This document shows positions 39,699-52,500 of a DNA stretch of 64,000 nucleotides, one piece after another (position 1 is the stretch's first letter; each line of letters begins with the position of its first letter). Made by a program: the position numbers and the translations under genes. The stretch comes from Ascaris suum (lineage: Eukaryota > Nematoda > Chromadorea > Rhabditida > Ascarididae), in contig CM024186.1 in the NCBI GenBank assembly GCA_013433145.1, positions 3,228,001 to 3,292,000 of the forward strand, given 5' to 3'. The notes under the pieces were generated by a model that was not told where the DNA came from, made no database searches, and worked only from the letters and a program-made list of their open reading frames with translations.

Positions 39699-42600
39699 AT
39701 GGGTGGCCATGGTTCAAAATCGAAAGAACGTGAGAGATTGTTGGGATCTAACTTAAAATATGGTTCGACAGGATCACTTAGTGCTAAAGAGTAAGTAATT
39801 CTATTTGCTGTTCTCTTAAATGAAACATTTTTCTATTTTTATCATTCTTAATATCTTCTATAGCAATAAAAATTTCCGAGTAATTTTATGCATTTTCAAG
39901 TGTCTCATATATTTTACAAATTAAACTTGCAACTTGCTTCAACTTTATATTATCGCTTCTATGCAACAATTTTGTTTGTACACATTGCATTCATTTTTTT
40001 TTTTTTTTTGAAACACAATCGTTGCATTTTGCATTATCAAAGCAAAAAAGCATTAACATTTCCCACGTTGAACTACGAATAATTCCTCGTAGCTCTTGCA
40101 GTTTATTTTGCATTTTTTTCGTGGAATTATTCACACTTTTGGTAATGCAAATAATACAATCGGCTGCAATGATCATTGCGTTGCAAATGCCCTTCGGTTG
40201 AAATTGCAAGTAACGAGGGCCATTCGTGTGCGAAGTATTTTTTTCGTTTTGCCATGTCAAGCAGTGAGAAGAGCGACCTTGACCGTATCATTGCAAGCTG
40301 TGGCCAATAATTTTTAAGAACTCTGAATTTAAAAAAAAAGTCTACATAATACCTATCTTATCTCATTAAAGTGCACAGCATTAGTGGTAATATTGGAGAG
40401 TTTCACAATGGAAATGTCATTCGTACATATTGGCCATAACTCACATCTTAATTACTGTCATTACATTCATCTAGGAAGTAATTTTTTTTCGAACTTATTT
40501 TTATCAATTAATAAAAAATTCTATTTTAATTTTCAACATTTTGGCGCATAAATGAATCACTCATTAAAATGCTTTATATTTCACGTAAACAACTATCAAC
40601 TAATAGTAAACAACTATCATTTGATATTATTCACACGGAAATATTCGTGGTAGTTTTATATTATATTACTATTGTTGCTTTTATATAGCTGTATTAAACT
40701 CTAAAATTTTTCGAACTTTTTTATAAGCAAATTTTTTATCAATTAAATTAAATCAATTTTTTAAAAAATTATATCTCAATGAATGAAAATTTGACTATTT
40801 AAATGTCAAATCAAGCGGCATTTCAAGTTGATTTGCATTTAATTCAGATTGTATTAATTGCATTTTGCGATTATTTACTTTCAGTGAACTTTTTTTTTCC
40901 CGAAATATTCTAAGAGTACACTTAAAGTTCTTTGAGCAATAATGTTTCATAAAATTTTCGTGAAGTGATATTTACACAACAAATCTATATATGGGAACTT
41001 GCTGTTGTGATCTTTCAATCATTAAAAATGTTATTATTTAATATTATTTTCGTAGAAAATTATTCAAAAATTTGCTATAAACTTAGATTAATTTTTATTC
41101 GCATTTAAAGAAGCGTCGTACATTGCGCTCGAACAGATATCCGTTCGTTGAGCTTTCTCATTTGAGATTAGATAGAAAAATCGCAAGAAAAAAAAAACAG
41201 AAAAATGTCAAGAAAAAACCTCTGTGGAGGTTTTTACTTACTCTTATTCGACCAACTTTGCCAAGGGATTTTCATGACCAATTATGCATAGTTTCCGTTG
41301 AGCGCATCTGTTTCACCAACTGTGATGGTCGAAAAGTAAGCTCATCATAGTCTACTTTCGCTTCTTTTCTACTTTCTCTCAATCTCTCCGCTATCATCAA
41401 CACTAAAAAAATCTTGGTTTAAACCACCGCTATGAAATCCTCAATCAGCGTTTTGGACAAGCATGATCGTCGGAGGATTGTCTAGCAGTTAGATGAAGAG
41501 ATTGTCTCTCCTTTGTCATTGTTTGACATGTTGCATGACTGCACCAGCCATTCCTCATTGTCAACGTCGAATGTCGTTTGCTTTTTATCGCATCGTTGAA
41601 TGTTGGAAGTGTTGAGTTGCGGTTTCAAGAACGGCACTTTCCATTGACACCTGTTTGCGGTATTGCTGATGCCTTCCACAAATTTCTCCTCGTCTCCCTC
41701 TTCTAATTCTAGATTACAATCCTCATTTCTGAAAAGGTTGCTTTCGTGTCTGCATTCCAACAAGCAACATACAAAGACATCCATTAAACGGTCAGTGCAT
41801 AATATTTTATTCATGAATGCAAATATTTTTCCAAGGAAATGATTTTTCCTGAAGAAATGTTCTATCTATTTTTAATTCAAATATGGGATATATTGAGAAT
41901 ATGGAAATCATAACCGTTTGTCGTTATCTATGCAAACTGTTTGCAAATTGCAGGTTAATTACGATTTCCCGTACATCTGCCATATATGGATAACTTTGAA
42001 ACTTACAAGTTGACGCCTAAGAAGTGTTTAGTGCAGCATGTTGTTAGTAATATTTGCTGAAGTAGAGCTAAGTTTCAAAAATATATTTATTATTTGAGCA
42101 ACGTAAAATCAGTCTATAAATATTAGAAATATTTGAAAATTTCCATTTGCTGGAAAATTTCCAGATTGTTTTATATTTATGGTATCAGCTTGTGGTTTTA
42201 TGCCCGTTTGCAATATTTGTTTGTCCTATGGATAAGAATAACAGAGCCTCTTTAACTGAAACTCCTCTGAAGGGAGGATTGTTTATCGGCATCGATTTTA
42301 AGGATTCCCAAAGTTATAATTATATATGATTTTTATTTTATATGCCTATTCAATGATGTGGAGTTTAATATTAAGCACAATATAGTTGCATTAGAAATCA
42401 CCAATGCTGCTATTAAAAAGTCAGGTGGAATTAGTGATAACTCAATTTAATTGATTTTTTTTTCGATTTTATTTTTGAATTCTTTTTCGATAACGCAAAG
42501 ATTCCTTTTTTTTTGAGGATAAAATATTTGATAAAATTTTATCCGTTGAATTTTTTTTCGTTATCTGATATGATGGACAATGCCTTCATCTAAAAATTTT

Positions 42601-43508
42601 GGATCATAGCCAAATTCAATGAACAATTTTCAAAAAAAAAATTGACAAATACAAGAACATTGAAAATATTTACAAATTTTGAGTAAATATTTGTGATATC
42701 ACTGTTTCAATATCCATTTTGCTTTATTTATTGCTCATTTGCACTAATGATTTCGACCTTTATTGTGTGGAATGACGATATTTGCGAAAAAAAAAACCTT
42801 CACGTTCTTCTTTCTGATATCTTATGATGCTTCAAGGAGAACAAAAAGCTTTTTTTTTATTGGCAAATAATTTCCTTGTTGATTTGTATTCTTTTCGGCT
42901 TCTTTACGTCGTTTTTTTTTCTCTTTTATTAGAACGGAAGCATTCTTCGGTCTCTTATGATTTAAAGAAACTGCTAGAAAATTTCTACACTTGTTTTGCC
43001 TTACTTAAAATGTTTTGATGTGATTTAATGTTATCTGATATTAAACAGCAATCTCATAAAATTTTTCGTTTTGATATTCATGCATTTGGAAACTTCGAAG
43101 TATATTATATCCGGAAATTCTCAAACTTATGGAGGGAGAGGAGGATTACGACGCCACTTTTCTAAATATCGGAATGCAAAGATATGAGCAGGGAAAATTT
43201 TAGGACTTCAGAAGGAAATAAATGAAGTTTTACTGTCTGAAGAATTTTCATGTATTTTTCGCCGAGAATTGTGCAATTCAGTGAAAATTCATTCATCTTT
43301 TGAAACAAAAAATTTTTTTTTCTCTGATATACTCTCAGTAATAGCAATCATTCGGCATATCAATGGTTGGAATTAATTGCTTTTCATAGAATTGTAGGCA
43401 ATAATTTTTATACATTTTCCTTTTTGCATTCTAATGATTGCTATTTTTTTTAGGCTCAAAGATGGAAAATCTACGTCGGAATTTAAACCAGTTTCAGCTT
43501 TTCAACTG
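39699..43508 (+). other. pgp: P-glycoprotein N-terminal exons 1-2 and 3.7-kb intron 1
   Basis: Exon 1 (39699-39790) encodes a basic cytosolic start, [20 protein letters not shown]; exon 2 (43454-43508) ends in VSAFQL, the usual lead into helix 1. Intron 1 is the longest in the gene and holds an antisense ORF (41482-41814) and a plus-strand open segment ending at CGAAAA|GTAAGC (41336). Confidence 0.85.
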
Positions 43509-46500
43509 GTATGCTTTGATGATTCTCGTTTTTTTTATATGCTAGCTAATAATTCAATGTCTGTCTGCCGGCATTATAACTGAATAATAATTTTTTATGA
43601 CCTACTGATCTATTTATTGCTTCTTGAGTCAGGAGAGCTATCAATCACTATTGATTTAGAACCCATTTCTTGCAACAAGACGTGAAATATAGATCCTGAA
43701 GAAGAGGTGAACTTCTGTTGTGAACAAGCAATTTGAGGAGATAGAGAATATAGACATGAAGCCCTTCGAGCAAGACAAAATAAAAAGTGACCAGCACTGG
43801 CTATGGGAGGGAGGACATTGAGGAGAGCGGCAAAGAGCAAGTGGATGTGGAAAGAGGTGGAGGAGGGCACTCACACGCAATTCAAAACTATACCTGCGTG
43901 AACTTGCAACAATTACAAATTTGTTGTATGCCGATACAACTATAGTAGAGATTTTTTATCTCAAAGAAAATTTGTTCGCTATTGAGAATGTCTCATACTT
44001 TTGCACTGATCAATGAAGAAGTTTTTGTTTATCTATGAAGGGTTTCATATGCGAGTGACCATCAAAAATAGCCATTTGTGTTGCCCTTCAAGTGCTCTTT
44101 CAAGCGCCTAATCACGACCTAGGAAATGTTGATGCGAAGATAGGTGCAATAAGATTATCGGATTATCTCCAGTGCAGCGAGGTGCGAAGATTCGTTATCA
44201 CCTATATTTTCGCTTACATGATGGCACCTGTCACTAAATCTCTACAGATTATTACTACCTCATTAAATGGCTATGTTATGCAAATTGTAAGTTTTTTATG
44301 CTAATTAGCAAGCTATCAAAGTTCCATAATCATGTGGAAAGTGTTTTCAGTATCGATATGCAACTATTTGTGATAAAATCATGGTCTTTGTTGGCATCAT
44401 TTGTGCGCTTATTAATGGAATCCTTCAACCGGTTTCCTCTATTATTACCGGCGCAATTGTCAACGTGCTACTCGAAGACAATATAGAGGTAATTGTCGGT
44501 TTTTATTGGAAAATATTGCGGTGGAATTTTTTAAGCGAATTTTTCTCTATCTGTTCGCGTCATAATTTTTTTCCCCAAAAAGAATTTCAAATATTGATGT
44601 TAGAATTTCTTTTTTTGGAATAATTTGAAGGTGGTTTAGTTATTCACTGAAAACATCGCAGTGAAACAGTTTAGATATTCCGAGCACTTTTAATTGAATG
44701 AATTGATTCCATATATTTCTTTAGCGCTTGAAGAATACTAAATTTTATAATTTTTTAAACCCTTACAAATGGCTTTTCTGGTTGTGAAGATATCGCAAAG
44801 TTCGCACTCATGAACGGGGATGTCAATTAGACTTCACTTCTCCCCTATCATCGTCAGATCCAAGCGATACCTCGTTATGACTACGATTCAAGATATTCAA
44901 GATATCTAGATCACCACCTTCATAGAACTTCACATCGTATCCACCATGTGACTCCAACTGTGAAGCAACTCCCTCTCTTTTTTTGCGATGATTCGCGATC
45001 GTAATCCGGAATTTTGGGACCTCCGGAGATTCCGAAATGATATAAGTGAGCTGCAGGCGAAGCAAGACGAAACGCTTCTGAATCGAGCACTTCCCGAAAT
45101 CTACGGTTTTCTTATAGTTGGCGCGGCGATTCTTGTTGTCGCATATTTACAGGTTTTTTTTCTGCTTCGTTATATTCTAATTTGTACAAATATTTGACGT
45201 TAAACTCAGAGTCGTATTTTCGAAACGTTTATTATGAATACCGAGTTCCACAGCATAAAATTTAAATCGTTGCTTAAAATGTTAGAAATTGATTATCGAT
45301 CAGAATAATGCTCAGAATGATACCTTTGATTTTTAATTTACCTGATTTATTTCTTTAAAGCTCATAACTCTAGTCATGTTCATAGTCCGCAAAAATTAAT
45401 CTCGAAGTCACAGATTCCGATCGAGCACTCAAGGAGGTCACTTCACGAATTGTTTTAATCATAGCTACGTAAATACCTATCCGCTAGCCTATTCCACTTA
45501 TTCGTATACACCCACCGACCCGAATAATATTTGCTATTATTGAATAAATCTAATCGACCATTGATTTCTTTTCTCTGCTGTGTTATGATAATTTTCAGGC
45601 TGCACTATGGCATACAAGTGCAGAGCGTCAAATTCATCGAATTAGAAATAAATTTTTATGGGCCGTTATGAGGCAAGATATCGCCTGGTATGATCAAAAT
45701 CAAAGTGGTGCACTTACAACGAAACTTACCGAGTAATCTTTTTGTCTTTGATTTGATTTCTTCGATCACCTTGAATAATAATTTAACAGGAAGGTGATGC
45801 CGTATAGGAAGACATGATGGGCGATTTTTAAGGGGGGAAGAGGGAATAATTTATGTGGGTAAAATGTGGAAGTTTTTTACTCAATAACACGACTTTCCGG
45901 TCAAAATTTTCGGCGATCCGCTCTGATCGTTCATATTTGTGAGTCTTTTCTGATTCATTATCACCATTGTTTAGTATTAATAAAATATGTTAGCAAAAAA
46001 GTTATAAAATAAAATATAATTTCAGTAATATTGACCGTATGAGAGAAGGAATGGGCGATAAAATTGGTATTTGTGTGCAATCATTAGCACAATTTTTCAC
46101 CGGTTTTGGGATCGCTTTCGCTGTCTCATGGAAGATGACGCTCGTTATGCTCACCGTTATGCCATTCATTATGATATTCGTCTTTCTATTTATGCGGGTT
46201 ATTCTTTTTTTTCTATCCTTTTTCTATTTTATTTTATTAATCCATTTTTAATGTTTTTTTCATTCCCATCTCTTTTTATCACTTCATCCAACTCTTACAG
46301 TTATAATTCATTAATTTTATTATAATTCACGCAGTATTTGCTCATATAGAGAGTTTCTAAATATCCTGCGTTTAGCAATGATAACGATTAATTAAATTGT
46401 CTATGATAACGGATCTCAAGAATTTCAAAATTTAACAGCGATCTATTTTTCTCAGAATAGAATCTCGATCATTGAACTGTAGCCGTTATTGTTGAAAATA

Positions 46501-49500
46501 TTTTTAAAAATGAAAATGTTGTATTTGAACAAAATTTCTTTCGTGTAACATTATCGATTGATCAAATTCGTTTTAAAAAGTTGTCAAAAATTTTTTGCAA
46601 AACAATTTTTTTTTGCATATTTAATTACGAAAGAAAATTGTGAATTCAACTAATGATATTCAAAAAAAAAAAAAAATTAATGCTTTTTACAGATAATGTC
46701 TCAAACTTCAAAGAGAGAGGTAGCTTACTATGCCGAAGCGGGCGCTATAGCCGAAGAGGTACTCATGAATATTAGAACGGTAATGTCATTCAACGCACAG
46801 AATACTGAAATTAAAAGGTGATTTCCTTATTCATGCTTAAAATTGTATGCTGAATTTGTTTCCTCTCATATTCCTCCGAAAATGAGTTCTTCTATGAGCC
46901 TCAATATATTCCAATGCTTCCTTGAAATGGATTTTATGAAAGTCGTACACCGAATCGGGAGCATGAAAGTTTCAAGGGTAATCATATACGTTAATATCTA
47001 GAGATATTATTTATATCATTTTAATTAAGAAGAAATCTTGAAGTGTTTCATTTAAACGATAGTAAAATTCATATTCGAAACGTAAATGCAATTTCTTGAC
47101 ACCGAAAGAATTCAAAGAGTCAACCGATGTAATAAATGAATCATACTGAAATTCTTGATTGTTATTAGATTACAGAAAAAATAGTTTTATATAAGCGTTT
47201 TGTGCTGTGTTGCTTTATATTGATCGGCATTCGTTTATCACTTTGCTTTTTGAGCCTCAAACTTTTAATTCATATATTCTTTCTTTCGCAGCATGACTTA
47301 GCCAATAAAGAGATGATTGCCTACCTGTATAATTGTTGTATCAAATGATAGGTATGAAGAACGCCTCAAAATTGGTCGTCAAATGGGTATACGAAAATCG
47401 ATTCTCACAGGTGCAACGTTGGGCATATTTCTTGGATTTTTATTTTCCTCATTTGGTTTAGCATTTTGGTGAGTGTTTTTTTTTTCTTTAAATTGTGATT
47501 TATCTAATTAATGATGAATTATTTTTCAGTTGTTTTTTTTTATTTCTCTTTTTTTTTTGCATTATTGCTAATAATTTCACCAGAAATATATCAATATTTA
47601 TGCAGAAAGTTTGCTGCAAGTAAATTTCAACGTTTAGCAAAATTATGGCAAAAAATAAGAAAATTTTCTAACGCTATAATAGTACCACATAATGCAAATA
47701 TATTATAGGTTGAATTTTTTTTAATATATTTAATTAAAAATTTCAATTTCGTTAGTGGAAGAAGTGGCGACTGTCAGAAATAAATGAATGGAAGCTCAAA
47801 AAGATTATCGTACAGACCATAGTTTAATTCTACATTAACGTAAATTATTGAATTCTTTTGTGAATCATATTTTTGTCATTTCCGTAATACTAACTTAAAA
47901 ATATCTCTTCAGTAACGAAAGCCCTCCCGATTGTTAGACGATTTTTCCTTGAAGAAGCAATCGAATTGAAATGGGGTGAGGTTATTGCTGAAAGGTATGA
48001 TGATTCATTTTGTCCTCAGAGTCGTTAATGACTGCATTACAGGTATGGTTCCACACTTTTACGCTCAGGTGAACTAGAACCTGGTGCGGTATTTACGGTG
48101 TTTATGGCTGTAATGAGTGGTTCAGCGTCGATCGGTATGGTAGCACCACAGATAACCCTTTTCGTTACGGCGAAAAGCGCTGCAGCTCCAGTTTATGCTA
48201 TTATTGATAGGGTATGTGTTCCTTAGTTTTTGCGTATTTCCCATCCTTCCTCCGCCCTTACTAATTCCTTTATAGAGATTTCAACTACTAAAATATTTTG
48301 ATAGATTATTATAACAATGTAATGTGCGTGAATGGAATGATTGCTAGCTCAAGCGATTATAGAAGGATTGAAGGGGATAGAAGGAGAAGGAGTAGGACGC
48401 AACTGTGGAATACTGGAAAGGTAAATATTTTAGAGCATCGATGATGAAAGTAGAAATGCATATTGCATGACTAACCGACGGAAGAAAAAAAAACTGTTAA
48501 ACTAAAATATAATAAACTTTGGCATGAGCTTATTTACTTGAGAGTATTTTATTTCAAGTTCACAATAATGAATTCTATAGAGAATTAAGACGTAACAAGT
48601 AAAGGCGGAGGAAGGATGTAAAATTTTGCTGCTATGAGAGTCGAATTTGCTAGATCTGCAGGTTCCCGACATCGACTGCTATTCGAATATCGGTGTTCAA
48701 CCAAAATCAGTGGAAGGAAGCATACGTTTTCATAATGTTTCATTCAAATATCCAAATAGAGATACAAAGGTAATCTTATATATTTCGACTAGAGAAATTG
48801 ATGGATATTGATGGCAATGAATTTACTTTACAGTTGAATGATAGATAAAGTTGTGAATCTATGTAAATCTTATTAAACGTTTTTTATCGAAAAAAAAAAC
48901 TTTTTAAATTTTCAACTATTGAATTCTCTAATTTTCCTCGAAAATATTTGCTAATTTTTTTCAAAGAATACATTTCAGTAGACCATGCTTCCTCATTAAG
49001 ATAATTGAACGTTTAAAAACGCAGCTCGATATTGAGCAGATTTAGTTGTATTTCTCACAGTATTGAGTGACATTAGGTAAACCTTATCATAATGAATTAT
49101 GCTTAGTAATTTTTTGAAGTGAATTTTATTGAATTTCTAACAAGGCAATACATTCGGTGAAAATGGTGAATTAAGGTGATCGACTGCGTATCATTTGACG
49201 TAGCACGTGGTGAAACAGTAGCGCTTGTTGGTCATAGTGGATGTGGGAAAAGCACACTATTCAGTTTATTATTACGCTATTACGATGCTTCATCTGGATG
49301 TGTAAGTTTTTATTCACCTTCTGATATCATCGACTCAGCGATGGAGTGGAAACGGTTTAAGCGGTAAAACCTACCTATGCGGAGCCTTATTAGATATTCC
49401 GGCTTTTCACAAAGTGGTGGATCTGTTCTCCTTTTTCTATTCTTCTTTATTTCCGTAACAATTGGGTAGAAAACATTTATTTGTGCAGGGAAAGAGCTTG

Positions 49501-52500
49501 CAGTAATTCGATGCAGTGATGTGTACATATACTTGTAAAACTATTCGTACTGTTTCATAAATTTTTCATTCTTTAACTTCATTTCAATCGAAGATTCAAT
49601 TATGTGCCATACGAAAAATACCTTTCGTGATTTAGGATTAATTACATTTATATTTATGTTGCTTACAAAATTTTAGATAATATTGGATGGTGAAAACATA
49701 ACCGATTTGAATTTGGAATGGCTTCGAAATACCACTGGAGTCGTATCGCAAGAGCCAATATTATTCCACGCAACAATCGCTGAAAATTTGAGGTGCTTAA
49801 ATGATCGATTTTCATATTGCTCTAAGTGATGTTAGAAATTCCATAGGAAGGAATATTTGTTTCATTTGTTCAACTCGTTGAAATCTTCATTCATTCGCTC
49901 ATTTTTAGCTTCAAGAATAATTTGGCATTAAGTTGAAAGGAAAGGCATCAAGAACGATGGATAATTAATTAAACGGTCGCATGCGTGGCACTGTACTAAA
50001 TATGTGAACGTATGATGATAAAATCAACGGCTGCTGAATGAAGGTTTATTATATATGCAAATTCGGTGAATAAAGAAATTGCAAATAACTCAATCAATTG
50101 GACTTTAATTCGGTATATAACTAAAGTGACATCAGATGCAAGTGCGAGCATCTGAAATTATTAAGCACACATGTTGTTTGCGGTTTTACTTCTAGGTTTC
50201 CATAACACTTTCAACATTTATAGACTTGGTCGTGAGAATATAACGAGGAGTGAAATGGTTGAGGTATGCAAATTAGCAAACGCCCATCAATTCATCAAAG
50301 AGTTACCACAGGTATTTTAATTGAATATGGAATATGGATGCCACCGGTATATCTTAATGGAAGAGGCATTTTAATATTCAACATCAATGGATATTTGAAG
50401 ATCTTGTGCTTTATCCACAGATATTTTTGCCGAACCAATCATCATTTAACCGGAAATTTCGTAAATATTTTGCCATAAGCATTTCCAAATTGAGGTTAAG
50501 GCTACTTCTTTGGCATGTTCACATCACGTCCTCTCTCCTCATCCACCTCACCCTCCCCGACCCTCCATTGTTCAATCCGGTTGTCTATTTCCTGTCGATA
50601 GCCTCATCTATAAAGATCTCAATCCATAATAAGCATAGGTTTTCTTATACTTTCACCACATCAAATTTAATGTTGTGATCTCTACATATTCCAACCCTGT
50701 CGAAATCAATTTCTAGACAATTCAAATGGAGCTAGCGTTTGTACTTGGTATGATGAGCTTTTTTAATGGTTAAGATGAAGAGGAGCTTTGAAGATATTTT
50801 ACAATAAATGACTGTTAATTTTACAATTTAACAAGAAAATACAGTAAATTTTCTACGAAAACTGGTTCGAGTAAAAAAAAAGAACTTGTTTGTGGTTTGA
50901 TATCTAATCTCTGACATCGCACTGTTCAAGAGATTGTACAGCTGTTTCGATGTGGAAGATATAGAGTGCATTTTTATACTATCGCTTCTATGATGAGCTT
51001 TTGTAATGGTTAAGATGAAGAGGAGCTTTGAAGATATTTTACAATAAATGACTGTCATCATTATTTTCCGCCTATGATCGGTTTTGACATCGATTCCGCG
51101 ATGCTTACTTCGTTAGTACTGTTTATTCGATTTGCGAAAGTCGACGAGTATTTTTATCGATCGGAGGGAAGTTGCTTTTAGGGATACGATACTTTGGTGG
51201 GCGAAGGTGGTATTCAATTATCAGGTGGTCAAAAGCAACGAATAGCAATCGCACGTGCATTAGCAAGAAATCCACGGATTTTATTACTCGATGAGGCAAC
51301 AAGTGCACTTGACGTCGAAAGTGAAAGCATCGTACAAGAAGCGCTCGATAAGGTGATATCTCCTCATTCTATTATTAAAATATCATTTCCGATCTTGTTT
51401 TCAAGTAAGGATTTCAGTGGAAAATTAATTGGGTACCTCGTGGATTTAGAGGTATATCCAGGTGGAAAAGAAGGAGATCATCAGCCCATGTCGTTAAAAT
51501 TGAGGAACTACGTGGAAGGAAGAAATTTTCTCAACCCAACGGGAAAAAAGGTAAAAATAGCAAGAAGTATGGCAATAAACTTGAAAATCTCAATAACAAA
51601 CTAGAACTTCGTCGAATTTTTTTTGCACATTCTCATAATTATCAATTTAATTCTATTACTTCCTTTTTATAATTTAATATAACTCATAATACCTCTTCTT
51701 TGATATCTTATTTTTCAATTTCTTGCTTCGTCATGAGATGCCCCATTGGATTGTACAGAATTATAAGCAAATTTAAAATGCATAGTACGTGTTTTTTGTT
51801 TCAGGCATCTCAAGGACGTACAACACTCGTTATAGCTCATAGACTATCGACGATCAAAGATGCCGATAAAATTATTGTTATGCAGGTTATTGTTTACTAT
51901 TATTTGCAACAATGCCACCACAACTTCGCCTCCGACAATTATGCCTTTCATAATTAAGCACTGGTTTGGTTTATTGCTTAACTTTTCCACATCGGCTTAT
52001 GCTGTTTCTTAATACTATACCGAACAGTTTAGCACTTTCTCTGCTATCTAACTATGTACCCGTCTTGTATAGGCGCAAATGTTGCGCAGTCATTTGTTGC
52101 TCACTTCTGTGGCAATGACAGGCAACAACTGGTAATAAACTATGAAAAATAATTTTTGGACTTATAGTCTATTTTTGATATAATGGAACAAGAGATCGGC
52201 CTAATATCGGCATTCCTTGAAGCACTCTCATGCAATAGCAGCATAGTGTAGTTGAGTTGAAAAATTTAAACTTTTTTGAGATTTAAGAACGCCTATTTGC
52301 AAAATACTTCAATCGGAAGATGTCACCTTAGCTCACAGTTTTTGCTTTGCTATTACTGAAACAAATCAAAATGAATAATTCGATAATCGAATTGAGAGCA
52401 AATCATAATCGAGGAATAGATTGATTACCTGTTCACCAATTAATCCTTAGTTTGATTCATCAATATATCTAATTATCCTGTAATGAATGGAATTGTTAGG

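Noticed and set aside
43610..43880. Two overlapping minus ORFs in P-glycoprotein intron 2
   Set aside because: Low-complexity Ser/Leu/Phe peptides with no splice context; shadows of A/G-rich intron sequence.
51354..51604. Extension of P-glycoprotein exon 14 past 51352
   Set aside because: The reading leaves the conserved NBD at ALDK, and AAG|GTGATA followed by exon 15 restores the H-loop in phase.
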